Assembly (NCBI RefSeq): GCF_030462475.1
Contig: NZ_JASMRZ010000001.1
Span: 221,574 to 275,203 of the forward strand
DNA from: Variovorax sp. CAN15
GTDB lineage: Bacteria; Pseudomonadota; Gammaproteobacteria; Burkholderiales; Burkholderiaceae_C
DNA: 53,630 nt
Direction: 5' to 3'
Below, one piece after another: positions 24,850 to 33,807 of the stretch (positions are counted from its first letter, which is position 1; each line of letters opens with the position of its first letter). A program made the position numbers and the translations under genes. The notes under the pieces were generated by a model. The model was not told the DNA's origin. It did not search any database and worked only from the letters and a program-made list of their open reading frames with translations.

Positions 24850-26109
24850 TTACGAAGATTGCCCCACGATCCCGCGCTCGCGCAGCGCCGCGATCTGCCC
24901 CGCGCTCAACCCGATCTCCTTCAGCACCGCGTCGGTGTCCGCCCCCAACGCCGGCGCGTTGCGCCGGTGGCTGGCCGGCGTGAGCGACAGCTTGGGCACG
25001 AAGCCCGGCACCGCGAGATCGCTGCCGTCGGACATGCGCACCTGCTGCAGCATGCCGCGCGCGGCGTAGTGCGGATCGGCCGCGATGTCGGCGATGGTGT
25101 AGATGCGTCCGGCCGGCACGTGCGCCGCGTCGAGCGCGGCCAGCACCTCGCCCACGGTGCGCTGCGCGGCCCAGTCGCCGATGGCGGCGTCCAGCATTTC
25201 CACCTGCGCCACGCGGCCGGTGTTGCCGGCCAGCGCCGGGTCGGCGGCCAGGTCGGGCCGGCCGATGCATTCCATGAGCCGGCGGAAGATGCTGTCGCCG
25301 TTGCCCGCCACGATGGCGTAGCCGCCGTCCGCGCAGCGGTAGGCGTTGGTCGGCGCGATGCCGGGCAAGGCGCTGCCGGCGGCCTCGCGCACCGCGCCGA
25401 AGGCGCCGTACTCGGGCAGCAGGCTTTCCATGCAGTTGAAGACCGCCTCGTACAGCGCCACGTCGACCACCTGCCCGCGCCCCTTCGGAAATTCCGCGCT
25501 CACCGTCGCATGCCGGTGCTGCATCGCCATCAGCACGCCGATCACGCCGTGCAGCGAGGCCAGCGTGTCGCCTATCGAAACGCCAACGCGCACCGGCACC
25601 CTGCCCGGCTCGCCCGTGAGGTGGCGCAGCCCGCCCATCGCCTCGGCCACCACGCCGAAGCCGGGGCGGTCGCGGTACGGACCGGTCTGGCCGTAGCCGC
25701 TGATGCGCAGCATCACCAGCGCGGGGTTGGCGGCCAGCAGTTCGTCGGGGCCCAGGCCCCAGCCTTCCATCGCGCCGGGGCGGAAGTTCTCGATCAGCAC
25801 GTCGGCCTCCGCCGCGAGCTGCCGCACGATGGCCTGCGCCTCGGCCTCGCGCAGGTCCAGCGCCAGCGAGCGCTTGTTGCGCGACTGCACCTGCCACCAG
25901 ACGGAGGTGCCGTCCTTCAGCAGCCGCCAGGTGCGCAGCGGATCGCCCGCGCCCGGCGGCTCGATCTTGATGACCTCGGCACCGAAGTCGGCCAGCGTGC
26001 GCGCGGCGAAAGGCCCGGCGATGAGCTGCCCGAGCTCGATGACCTTGAGGCCGGCCAGCGGGCCGGCCGGCGAAGCGGATGCGGTGGTGGTTGAAGCGGT
26101 CGTCGTCAT
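24850..26109 (-). CDS. Family III CoA-transferase (CaiB/BaiF)
   Basis: This is a 419-residue CoA-transferase of the formyl-CoA transferase family. Landmarks are VIELGQLIAGPFAARTLADFGAEVIKIEPP (24-52), NKRSLALDL, ADVLIENFRPG (102-112), SGYGQTGPYRDRPGF and the likely catalytic D181 in SIGDTLASLHG. It moves CoA between carboxylic acids. The ATG at 26109 starts MTTTAS; the longer frame upstream is antisense to the kinase and was discarded. It is divergent from the FGGY kinase across 180 bases, where I see no clear operator. The acid pair used is unknown. Confidence 0.93.
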   Translation of the reverse strand: MTTTASTTTASASPAGPLAGLKVIELGQLIAGPFAARTLADFGAEVIKIEPPGAGDPLRTWRLLKDGTSVWWQVQSRNKRSLALDLREAEAQAIVRQLAAEADVLIENFRPGAMEGWGLGPDELLAANPALVMLRISGYGQTGPYRDRPGFGVVAEAMGGLRHLTGEPGRVPVRVGVSIGDTLASLHGVIGVLMAMQHRHATVSAEFPKGRGQVVDVALYEAVFNCMESLLPEYGAFGAVREAAGSALPGIAPTNAYRCADGGYAIVAGNGDSIFRRLMECIGRPDLAADPALAGNTGRVAQVEMLDAAIGDWAAQRTVGEVLAALDAAHVPAGRIYTIADIAADPHYAARGMLQQVRMSDGSDLAVPGFVPKLSLTPASHRRNAPALGADTDAVLKEIGLSAGQIAALRERGIVGQSS

Positions 26110-26289
26110 GCGCCCGAGTGTGCCGCGCCGGCGCGTGGACCGGTCATGTCGAAGGGACCTCGTCACGCACGACTTTCCGCAGGCCGGGCGGAAGCGCGCC
26201 TTCGCACTGGCAAACTCGCCGGATTCCATCCAGGTGCTGCCCGGGCCGCAGCCCCCGATCCCGAGAGACAACCCAAGCCAGAGGACACC

Positions 26290-27816
26290 ATGAAATACGT
26301 GATCGGCGTCGACATCGGCACGCAGAGCACCAAGTGCCTGCTCGTCGGCATCGACGGCAAGGTGCATTCGCAGCACAGCGTGGCCTACCAGCCGGAGACG
26401 CCGAAGCCGTTGTGGGCGCAGCAGGACTGCGAGGTGTGGTTCGACGCGGTGTGCCAGAGCGTGCGCGCCTGCGTGGCGAAAAGCGGCGCCGCGCCCTCCG
26501 ACATCGCGGCGATGTGCGTGAGCAGCCTCTACGGCGGCGCGGGCATCCCGGTCGACGAGGCCATGCGTCCGCTGCACCCCTGCCTGATCTGGATGGACCG
26601 CCGCGCCACCGCCGAGGTCGATGCGGTGAACGCCAACGTCGACGTGCAGCGGCTGCAGGCCATCACCGGCAACGGCGTGGACAGCTATTACGGCTTCACC
26701 AAGATCCTGTGGGTGCGCGAGCACCTGCCCGAGGTGTGGGCGAAGACGCGCCACTTCCTGCCGCCCAACAGCTACATCAACTGGCGGCTGACTGGCGAAC
26801 TCGCCGTCGACCACAGCTCGGCCGGCAACATCGGCGGCGTGTACGACGCGGCGCGCCGGCAGTGGTCGCAAGAGGCGATGGAGATGCTCGGCATCCCGGC
26901 GCGCATGATGCCGCCGCGCCTGGTCGAGTCGAGCGACGCGGTCGGCGGGCTGAACGCCGAATGGGCCGCGAAGCTGGGCCTCGCCGAGGGCATGCCGCTG
27001 ATGGCGGGCGGCGTCGATGCGGCGGTGGCCACCTTCTGCGCGGGCGTGACCGGCAGCGGCGACCACGTCGCGATGATCGGCACCAGCATGTGCTGGGGCT
27101 TCGTGAGCCCCACGGTGGATGCTCGGCACCGGCTCATCACCATGCCGCACGTCTACCGCGGCGCGGACCGCAGCTATGTGTTCGGCGGCGCGATCACCGC
27201 GGGCGCCGCGGTCACCTGGTTCCGCGAAGCCTTCTGCCAGGCGGAGATCGCGGAAGCGGCGCGCACCGGCGAGGACGCGCATGCGCTGATCGAGCGCAAG
27301 GCGGTCGAGGTGCCGCCCGGCGCCGAGGGCCTGGTGTTCCTGCCCTACCTGATGGGCGAGCGCAGCCCGATCTGGGACGCGCAGGCCAAGGGCGCCTTCA
27401 TCGGCCTTTCGCTCGCGCACAGCCGCGCGCATCTTTACCGCGCGGTGCTCGAGGGCGTGAGCTTCGCGCTGCAGCACAACATCGAGGCCGGGCGCCGCAG
27501 CGGCCAGCCGCTGGACGAGCGCCTGATCGTGGTCGGCGGCGCTGCGCACTCCGACCTCTGGATGCAGATCGTGGCGGACATCACGGGCTACCCGGTGTTC
27601 ACGATCGAGCAGGAAGTGGAGGCGGCGCTGGGCGCGGCCATGCTCGCGGCGCTCGGCGCCGGGCTGGTCGATGCGGCCACCGCCGAGCGCGGCTGGGTCA
27701 CGCTGGTGGAGCGGGCCCGGCCCGAGCCCCGCGCGCAGACCGTATACCGCGAGCGCTTCGAGATCTACAAATCGCTCTATCCGGCGCTGCGCGATGCGAT
27801 GCAGCGCCTGAAATGA
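26290..27816 (+). CDS. FGGY-family carbohydrate kinase (xylulokinase-like)
   Basis: This is a 508-residue sugar kinase with two actin-like domains. The N-terminal phosphate motif is GVDIGTQSTKCLL (6-18). The C-terminal half has GVSFALQHNIE and the adenosine motif VVGGAAHSDLWMQIVADITG, followed by EVEAALGAAMLAALGAG. It phosphorylates a pentulose or related polyol with ATP; xylulose is the default guess. AGAGGA precedes the ATG. It stands alone, with no transporter or isomerase adjacent, although the sugar operon at 1-5181 lacks a kinase. Whether they share a pathway is only a suggestion. Confidence 0.9.
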   Translation: MKYVIGVDIGTQSTKCLLVGIDGKVHSQHSVAYQPETPKPLWAQQDCEVWFDAVCQSVRACVAKSGAAPSDIAAMCVSSLYGGAGIPVDEAMRPLHPCLIWMDRRATAEVDAVNANVDVQRLQAITGNGVDSYYGFTKILWVREHLPEVWAKTRHFLPPNSYINWRLTGELAVDHSSAGNIGGVYDAARRQWSQEAMEMLGIPARMMPPRLVESSDAVGGLNAEWAAKLGLAEGMPLMAGGVDAAVATFCAGVTGSGDHVAMIGTSMCWGFVSPTVDARHRLITMPHVYRGADRSYVFGGAITAGAAVTWFREAFCQAEIAEAARTGEDAHALIERKAVEVPPGAEGLVFLPYLMGERSPIWDAQAKGAFIGLSLAHSRAHLYRAVLEGVSFALQHNIEAGRRSGQPLDERLIVVGGAAHSDLWMQIVADITGYPVFTIEQEVEAALGAAMLAALGAGLVDAATAERGWVTLVERARPEPRAQTVYRERFEIYKSLYPALRDAMQRLK

Positions 27817-27870
27817 CAGGCAACTTCGATTTCTCCGGCCGCCGCATCGGCGCGGCTCGCGCGCGGACGC

Positions 27871-28188
27871 TCAGGCCAGGCGCGTGCCGCCGCGGGGAGA
27901 CGCATCGAGCATCGCGTCGAGGTTGCGCGTGATCTTGGCCTCGATCATTTCGCTGAAGCTGCTGAACAGGAAGCCCAGCGTCGCCTCGAGCTTGAAGGTG
28001 GTGTCCGTGACTTCGACGGTGCCGTCGATGCCGGCGCGCGTGAAGGTGGCGGTGTCGCAGCCATCGCCCTGCGTGTAGACGCATTCGAGGCCGAACTCCT
28101 GCTCGGCCTGCTGGATCCACTTGCGCGCGACGACGCGCGCGCGCGCGATGCCCAGTGTGTGGTTGCGTTCGATGTGGATGTCAGGCAC
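27871..28188 (-). CDS. Polyhydroxyalkanoic acid system family protein
   Basis: This is a 105-residue protein beginning VPDIHIERNHTLGIARARVVARKW and continuing with GTVEVTDTTFKLEATLGFLFSSFSEMIEAKI. These are the hallmarks of the small PHA-system family (PF09650-like) found near PHA genes. It is thought to associate with granules or their turnover; the molecular role is not established. The GTG at 28188 follows GGAG and overlaps the end of the upstream aminopeptidase gene by eight bases, so the two are co-translated. The ATG/GTG choice is supported by the conserved N-terminal phrase. Confidence 0.85.
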   Translation of the reverse strand: MPDIHIERNHTLGIARARVVARKWIQQAEQEFGLECVYTQGDGCDTATFTRAGIDGTVEVTDTTFKLEATLGFLFSSFSEMIEAKITRNLDAMLDASPRGGTRLA

Positions 28189-29320
28189 CGCGATCTCCGG
28201 TCTTGTCGTGTTCAGGGCTGGTCTGGGTCTGGAGGATACCCGTCGCTGCCTGCAGGGCGACGCGGCGTTCTTCCATGGTCGGCAATGCGGCGATGCGCCG
28301 CACCTCGGCATAGAAGCGCGGCCAGTCGCGGTCCTCGCGCTCGAAGAGTTTCTCGAAGCTGGGCACGAGGTCGTCGTACGCGCCCTGCGCACCGAAGGCT
28401 GCGTTGTTGGCGCGCGCCACCCAGGCGTCGTAGGCATTCTGGCGCGGGCCGGTCCAGCCCGCCTTCAGCTTCGCGTAGCGCTCGCGGAAGTCGGCCATGG
28501 CGGCCTGCTTCATGGCTTCCACCTTGGTCCAGTCCCTGGCCTTGGCTTCGGGCGATTCGTACACCTTCGTCAAGGCGCGGCGGGTGTCGAGCGCCAGCGC
28601 GCGGAATTCCTGGCGTTGCGCGTCGAACTGCGCGTACTCGCGCCGCGCGGCGTCGCCGGCCTCGCGCTGCAGCCACATCGCGCCGCCGATGCGCTCGACC
28701 GCCGTGGCGTAGGACTCGTTGAACACCGTGTCGCCGGCCACGTAGAGCACCTGGTGCGCGAGCTCGTGGAACACGATGCGCGCCAGCTCGCCCTCGGGGT
28801 AGCCGATGAAGGTGGACAGCAGCGGATCGCCGCCGGCCCAGTTCATCCAGCCCAGCGTGGAATACGCGGGCACCGGATACACGGCCACTTCCAGGTCCAG
28901 CTTCTTCTGTTCCTCGGCTTCCGCCTTGGCCGCTTCCTCGCTGTAGTAGCCGCGATAGCCCACGCAGCCCGCCACCGGGAAGCACCAGCTCTTGAGCGTG
29001 AGCGAATAGTGCGGGGCCGCCACCACGTTCCATACCGCGGCGGCACGATGCAGGTCGGCGTACGACTTGTAGCTGGCGTTGTCTGGCAGGCCGAGCTCGC
29101 TGGAGGCGAAGCGGCGGATGCGCTGCGTGAGTTCGAGCTTTGCCTTCAGCGCCGCCGACACCGACGGGTCGGCCAGCCATTCGGGCACCGGCTTGGCAGC
29201 CCGCATGATGCCGATGTGGCCGCTGGCGGATTGCCAGTAGTAGCCGAGGTCGGCGCAGCCGGTGAGCAGGAAGAGCGAGCCGGCCAGTGCGAGGGCCGGA
29301 AGAACGCGAAGGGGCCTCAC
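28181..29320 (-). CDS. Putative aminopeptidase lipoprotein (zinc metallopeptidase, DUF2265/PF10023-like)
   Basis: This is a 379-residue predicted lipoprotein with lipobox LLTGC|A (Cys22). The zinc site is HELAH (185-189) with a downstream glutamate E202 in FNESYAT, in the gluzincin pattern. YPVPAYSTLGWMNWAGGDPLLSTF and VFHELAHQVLYVAGDT are typical of the PF10023 putative aminopeptidases. It likely acts in the periplasm or at a membrane face. The GTG at 29320 overlaps the stop of the molybdoenzyme gene (GTGA) and starts a proper lipoprotein signal, so it was chosen over internal codons. It is coupled to genes on both sides. Confidence 0.88.
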   Translation of the reverse strand: MRPLRVLPALALAGSLFLLTGCADLGYYWQSASGHIGIMRAAKPVPEWLADPSVSAALKAKLELTQRIRRFASSELGLPDNASYKSYADLHRAAAVWNVVAAPHYSLTLKSWCFPVAGCVGYRGYYSEEAAKAEAEEQKKLDLEVAVYPVPAYSTLGWMNWAGGDPLLSTFIGYPEGELARIVFHELAHQVLYVAGDTVFNESYATAVERIGGAMWLQREAGDAARREYAQFDAQRQEFRALALDTRRALTKVYESPEAKARDWTKVEAMKQAAMADFRERYAKLKAGWTGPRQNAYDAWVARANNAAFGAQGAYDDLVPSFEKLFEREDRDWPRFYAEVRRIAALPTMEERRVALQAATGILQTQTSPEHDKTGDRGA

Positions 29321-31380
29321 ACCTTCTCTACTTCGACCAGGCAGTCGTAGAAGGTCGGCCCGCGGCCGATGTCGGTCAGGCGCTGGCTGGTGAGCTCGTT
29401 GACGTTGGTGCCGTCCATGCCGAACTTGCGCCACCAGATGCCCATGCCGTGCACCACGCCCTGGCGTGCGCGGCGCGAGATTTCGGCGCGGCAGCGGTGC
29501 TCGCCGCGCTTGTTGAACACGCGCACCGTGGCGCCATCCTCGATGCCGCGCGCGGCGGCGTCGGCCTCGTGGATTTCGAGCAGCGGCTCGACCTCGATGG
29601 CGCGCAGGCTCGTCACGTTGACGAAGGTCGAGTTGAGGAAGTTGCGCGCCGGCGGCGAGATCATGGCCAGCGGGAATTCGGTCGAGCTGCCGGCGGGCTC
29701 CCAGTTGGGCACGTGCTCGGGCAGGCCGTCCATGCCCATGGCCTGCAGGCGCTCGCTGAAGAATTCGCAGCGGCCCGAGGGCGTGGGGAAGCCGCCTTCG
29801 GCGAACGGCGCTTCGGGCAGCTTCAGGCTGCTGAAGCCCTGCGCCATCAGCTCGGAGAAGTCGATGCTGCGCTCGGCGAAGGCGGTGCGGCACAGCGTCT
29901 CGTCCGAATCGGAGAAGCAGGGCTCGTCGAAGCCCATGCGGCGCGCCAGCTCGCGGAACACCCAGGCGTTGCTGCGGGCCTCGCCGCGCGGCGCCACGGC
30001 CGGGCGGTTCAGCAGCACGTCGGTGTGGCCGTAGCTGCAGTGGATGTCCCAGTGCTCCAGCTGCGTGGTGGCGGGCAGAAGGTAGTCGGCGTAGTCGGCG
30101 GTGTCGGTGCGGAACTGCTCCAGCACCACGGTGAAGAGGTCTTCGCGCGCGAAGCCCGCCGCCACCTTGGCCGACTCGGGCGCCACCGCCACCGGGTTGC
30201 TGTTGTAGACCACGATGGCCTTTACCGGGTTGGCGGTGTCGAGCAGCGCGTCGCCGATGGTGCTCATGTTGATGGTGCGCGGCTTGCGTCCGGCCAGCAG
30301 GTCGGGACGCTGCAGCGCGGCGCGGTCCACCGGGTAATGGCCCGAGCTGCTCAGCAGCAGGCCGCCCGCGCGGTCGCGCCAGGCGCCCACCAGCGCCGGC
30401 AGGCAGGCGACGGCGCGTGCCGCGTTGCCGCCGCCGCGCACGCGCTGCATGCCGTAGTTCAGGCGGATGGCGGCCGGCCTGGTGGTGCCGTAGGCCTTTG
30501 CGAGCGAGACGATCTGCTCTTCAGGAATGCCGCAGACCTGCGCCGCGCGCGACGGCGGCCATTGCAGCGCGCGCTCGCGCAGCTGCTCCCAGCCCAGCGT
30601 GTGCTTGGCGATGTAGTCGTGGTCGAGCCAGTCGTTCACGATCAGCTCGTGCATCAGCGCCAGCGCCAGCGCGGCGTCGGTGCCGGGCAGCAGCGCGATG
30701 TGCTCGTCGCACTTGTCGGCGGTCTCGGTCTTGCGCGGGTCGATGCACACCAGCCGCGCGCCGGCGCGCCTGGCGGCCTGGGCATGGCGCCAGAAATGCA
30801 GGTTGCTGGCGATGGAATTGCTGCCCCAGATCAGGATGAGCTTCGCCTCGGCGAAGAATTCGATGCGCATGCCGACCTTGGCGCCCAGTGTGTAGACCAT
30901 GGCCTCGCCGCCGGCCATGGAGCAGATCGTGCGGTCCAGCAGGCTGGCTCCCAGCTTGTGGAAGAAGCGCCTGTCCATCGACTCGCCCTGCACCAGGCCC
31001 ATGGTGCCCGCATAGCTATAGGGGACAATAGCTTCGGGTTTTCCCTGTAATACTCGAAGATTCGCGGCGATGTCGTCCAGGGCGGCGTCCCAGCTCACCG
31101 GCTCGAACTGGCCACTTCCCTTGGGGCCGACGCGCTTCAGGGGCTGTACCAGCCGCTCGGCATGGTCGTTGCGCTCGATGTAGCGCGACACCTTGGTGCA
31201 CAGCACCCCGCCCGTGTGCGAATGGGCGGGGTTGCCCTGCAGCTTCACGGCAACGCCGTCCCTGACGGTGGTGACCAGCGCGCAGGTGTCCGGGCAGTCG
31301 TGCGGGCATGCGCCCAGCACGGTGGTCGTTGCGGGCTGGGAGGGCGCTTCTTCGAGCAAGGTATCCGGTGCGTGGGCCAT
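29317..31380 (-). CDS. Molybdopterin-dependent oxidoreductase, formate dehydrogenase/DMSO reductase superfamily
   Basis: This is a 687-residue MopB enzyme. The [4Fe-4S] site has C25, C29, C33 and C61 (CPHDCPDTC, then GGVLCTK). Molybdopterin-binding regions follow (LILIWGSNSIASNLHFWRHA, VCIDPRKTETADKCDEHI), and a C-terminal domain ends with VRVFNKRGEHRC and NVNELTSQRLTDIG. C153 in TICSMAGGEA stands where the Mo-ligating Cys or Sec occurs in formate dehydrogenase-type members. There is no Tat signal, so it is probably cytoplasmic. No electron-transfer subunit is adjacent. The gene is the first of a three-gene minus-strand operon with the aminopeptidase and PHA-system protein. The substrate is unknown. 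Confidence 0.9.
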   Translation of the reverse strand: MAHAPDTLLEEAPSQPATTTVLGACPHDCPDTCALVTTVRDGVAVKLQGNPAHSHTGGVLCTKVSRYIERNDHAERLVQPLKRVGPKGSGQFEPVSWDAALDDIAANLRVLQGKPEAIVPYSYAGTMGLVQGESMDRRFFHKLGASLLDRTICSMAGGEAMVYTLGAKVGMRIEFFAEAKLILIWGSNSIASNLHFWRHAQAARRAGARLVCIDPRKTETADKCDEHIALLPGTDAALALALMHELIVNDWLDHDYIAKHTLGWEQLRERALQWPPSRAAQVCGIPEEQIVSLAKAYGTTRPAAIRLNYGMQRVRGGGNAARAVACLPALVGAWRDRAGGLLLSSSGHYPVDRAALQRPDLLAGRKPRTINMSTIGDALLDTANPVKAIVVYNSNPVAVAPESAKVAAGFAREDLFTVVLEQFRTDTADYADYLLPATTQLEHWDIHCSYGHTDVLLNRPAVAPRGEARSNAWVFRELARRMGFDEPCFSDSDETLCRTAFAERSIDFSELMAQGFSSLKLPEAPFAEGGFPTPSGRCEFFSERLQAMGMDGLPEHVPNWEPAGSSTEFPLAMISPPARNFLNSTFVNVTSLRAIEVEPLLEIHEADAAARGIEDGATVRVFNKRGEHRCRAEISRRARQGVVHGMGIWWRKFGMDGTNVNELTSQRLTDIGRGPTFYDCLVEVEKV

Positions 31381-31431
31381 CGGGCAAGTCTAATTTGTGC
31401 GCGATTCAGAGCGCTGGAGTGGGTTTTCATC

Positions 31432-32556
31432 ATGTTGTTGAATCGACGTCGTTTTTCTCTGGCCGCGGGCGCGGCCGCCACGCTGGGCGGCTTCGGCATC
31501 GCCCGGGCGCAGGACACGCCGCTGGTGCTGGGCCAGTCGGCGCCGTTCACCGGCCCGGCAGCGCAGCTGGGCATCCAGTTCCACCAGGGCGCCAAGCTGT
31601 TCCTCGACCAGTACAACGCCCAGCCGGGCCGCCGCAACGTGGTCATCAAGAACCTGGACGACGGCTACGAGCCCGACCGCTGCGCGGCCAACACCCAGAA
31701 GCTGATCGAGGAAGACGTCTTCGCGCTCTTCGGCTACATCGGCACCCCGACCAGCCTGGCCGCGCTGCCGCTGGCGGTGAAGGACAAGGTGCCCTTCGTG
31801 GCCCCCTTCACCGGCGCGATGTCGCTGCGCGAGCCCTTCCAGAAGAACGTGTTCCACCTGCGCGCCTCGTACAACGACGAGACGGCGCTGATGGTGAAGC
31901 AGCTCACCCACCTGGGCCTGAAGAAGATCGCGGTCTTCTACCAGAACGATGCCTACGGCAAGGCCGGCCTCGATGGCGTGACGCTGGCGCTCGGCGAACA
32001 GCAGCTCAAGCCGGTCGCGCTGGCCACGGTGGAGCGCAACTCGGCCGACGTGGCGCAGGCGGTCAAGACCATCGTCGCGGCGCGGCCCGACGCAGTGGTG
32101 CAGGTGGGCGCGTACAAGGCCTGCGCGGCGTTCATCCGCGAGGCTCGCAAGGCGGGCTACGGCGGCACCTTCTTCAACATGTCCTTCGTCGGCACGCAGG
32201 CGCTGGCGGACGAGCTGGGCAAGGACGCGGCCGGCGTGATGGTCACGCAGGTGGTGCCCTCGCCCTACAACCAGGCCAACGCGCTGGCGCGCGAGTTCAC
32301 CGAAGCCGTGCGCAAGGTCAATGGCGCCAGCGCCAACTTCTCGAGCCTGGAGGGCTACCTCGCCGCGAAGGTGCTGGTGGAAGGCCTGCGCAAGGCGCCT
32401 GGCAAGCCAACGCGCGACAGCCTGATCGCGGGCCTGGAAAGCATCGACCGCCAGCAGTTCGGCGGCTTCGAGGTGTCGTTCTCGGCCAGGAACCACGTGG
32501 GCTCGAAGTTCGTCGAGCTGTCGATGCTGACAGGCGACGGCCGCGTCAGGACCTGA
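31432..32556 (+). CDS. Branched-chain amino acid-type ABC transporter substrate-binding protein (LivJ-like)
   Basis: This is a 374-residue periplasmic receptor of type I fold. It begins with an arginine-rich signal (LNRRRFSLAAGAAATLGGFGIARA), which resembles a Tat signal, then LVLGQSAPFTGPAAQLG, the family beginning. KKIAVFYQNDAYGKAGLDGV and NFSSLEGYLAAKVLVEGLRKA mark the second lobe and hinge. Many such proteins in Burkholderiales bind aromatic or short carboxylic acids rather than amino acids. No permease or ATPase gene accompanies it. It is divergent from the molybdoenzyme gene across 51 bases. A repeat element follows the stop. Confidence 0.92.
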   Translation: MLLNRRRFSLAAGAAATLGGFGIARAQDTPLVLGQSAPFTGPAAQLGIQFHQGAKLFLDQYNAQPGRRNVVIKNLDDGYEPDRCAANTQKLIEEDVFALFGYIGTPTSLAALPLAVKDKVPFVAPFTGAMSLREPFQKNVFHLRASYNDETALMVKQLTHLGLKKIAVFYQNDAYGKAGLDGVTLALGEQQLKPVALATVERNSADVAQAVKTIVAARPDAVVQVGAYKACAAFIREARKAGYGGTFFNMSFVGTQALADELGKDAAGVMVTQVVPSPYNQANALAREFTEAVRKVNGASANFSSLEGYLAAKVLVEGLRKAPGKPTRDSLIAGLESIDRQQFGGFEVSFSARNHVGSKFVELSMLTGDGRVRT

Positions 32557-32564
32557 ACTTCTTT

Positions 32565-32657
32565 CGTGGAATACCGCGGAACCGGCTTTGCCGGGCCGCA
32601 GGTATTGCCCCCTTGAGGGGGTTGGCGTAGCGACACGAAGTGCGCGAAGCCTGGGGG
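32565..32657 (-). repeat. Dispersed stop-codon-associated hairpin repeat, copy C
   Basis: On the minus strand it begins CCCCCAGGCTTCGCGCAC four bases after the TGA of the DUF2817 gene (32662). It contains CCAACCCCCTCAAGGGGG, then the CCGGCAAAGCCGG hairpin, and ends GCGGTATTCC. It fills almost the whole gap between convergent genes. Confidence 0.85.
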
Positions 32658-32661
32658 TGGG

Positions 32662-33756
32662 TCAGGCCGTCAGGCCGTCCACGGCCTGGAACATGGCCTG
32701 GCGTGCCTGGCTGACGATCTGCCCGCGCCAGGCGTCGGTGTCCGTGTAGAACGCCTCCAGCATGCGCGCGCGGATGCCGTCGGCCAGGTCGGCCGGCGCC
32801 TCGGGGTGCTTGTGCAGCCAGTGGTCGGCGCGCAGGGCACCGGTCACCTCGAGGATGGGCAGCGTGCCGTACTCGAGCGCGATGCCGGTGTACTCGGCCT
32901 GCGGGCACTCCTCGTACACCGAATCCCACATCAGCCCGCGCAGCAGCGCCGAGGTCGACGAACCGTCGTAGATGGAGGTGACGGGCGCGGCGGGCGTGCC
33001 CCACCACGCATTGGCGCGCGCATAGGCGGCCTTGTCGTCGCGGCCCGCGAAGATGCGTTCGCCCAGGCCGTTGGGGCCCAGCCCGGTGTGCAGGTCGATC
33101 CACGCGATGCGCCTGGCGCCGCCCGCATGCCGGCGCAGCACCTCGCGGATGGTCTTGTTGCTCCAGGTCGGCGCCTTGCCGCCGTAGAACAGCCCGTCGT
33201 CGAACTGGTACTGGCCGCTGGTCACGGCCGCTTGATAAGCGGTGGCGCCGTGCTTCTCTATCCATTTGCCGACAGCCGCCTGGTTCTCGGGCGTGGGCGG
33301 CCAGGTGTCGGGCAGCAGCAGCCCGTGCAGCTTGGCATAGGGTTCGTTGACCGGCACCGGCTTGGAGAAGTCGATGAAGTTGCGGTTGAGGTCGACGTTC
33401 TCGTGGGTCACACGCCGGCCGTACGAGAAGCCGTGCGGATTGAGCGCATGCACGTACAGCACCGCCACGCCCTGCGCCTTCGCCTTCTCGCGCCACTCGG
33501 CGTCGTGCAGCGCGAACACCTGCACGCCGCTGCCGCAGTGGCCTTCGACGCCGTGGCAGGCGCTGCTGACGATCAGCAGGTTCGACGCATCGGCCTTGCC
33601 GTCGAGCGCCACGTCCATCGAGAGCTCCTCGCCCTCGCGCCCCTTGAGCGGATGCGCATGCGGCTCGACCGTGAGGCCGGCGCTCACGCAGCCCTGCAGG
33701 AATTTCTGGCGCGCCTGCGAATAGCGCGGCGAAAAGGCTTCGGCGATTCCGATCAT
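32662..33756 (-). CDS. DUF2817 / M14-like zinc carboxypeptidase-family protein
   Basis: This is a 364-residue protein of the DUF2817 family, related to M14 carboxypeptidases. The metal pair is H68 and E71 in ACHGVEGHCGS, matching the HxxE of M14 enzymes. NPHGFSYGRRVTHENVDLNRNF and WIDLHTGLGPNG supply the other expected histidine and substrate residues, and ALEYGTLPILEV lies near the end. There is no signal peptide, so it is cytoplasmic. The ATG at 33756 gives MIGIAEAFS, typical for the family. It lies 51 bp downstream of the M20 amidohydrolase gene on the same strand, suggesting that both trim small amide or peptide compounds. Confidence 0.88.
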   Translation of the reverse strand: MIGIAEAFSPRYSQARQKFLQGCVSAGLTVEPHAHPLKGREGEELSMDVALDGKADASNLLIVSSACHGVEGHCGSGVQVFALHDAEWREKAKAQGVAVLYVHALNPHGFSYGRRVTHENVDLNRNFIDFSKPVPVNEPYAKLHGLLLPDTWPPTPENQAAVGKWIEKHGATAYQAAVTSGQYQFDDGLFYGGKAPTWSNKTIREVLRRHAGGARRIAWIDLHTGLGPNGLGERIFAGRDDKAAYARANAWWGTPAAPVTSIYDGSSTSALLRGLMWDSVYEECPQAEYTGIALEYGTLPILEVTGALRADHWLHKHPEAPADLADGIRARMLEAFYTDTDAWRGQIVSQARQAMFQAVDGLTA

Positions 33757-33807
33757 GTGGCGCGGGACCTCTCTCGGTGAATCAGGCGTGAATCAGGCGA
33801 CGGCAGA

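Noticed and set aside
26110..27549. Upstream extension of the CoA-transferase frame (a far longer protein)
   Set aside because: The extension is antisense to the FGGY kinase, has no family similarity, and a good ATG at 26109 starts the CaiB domain.
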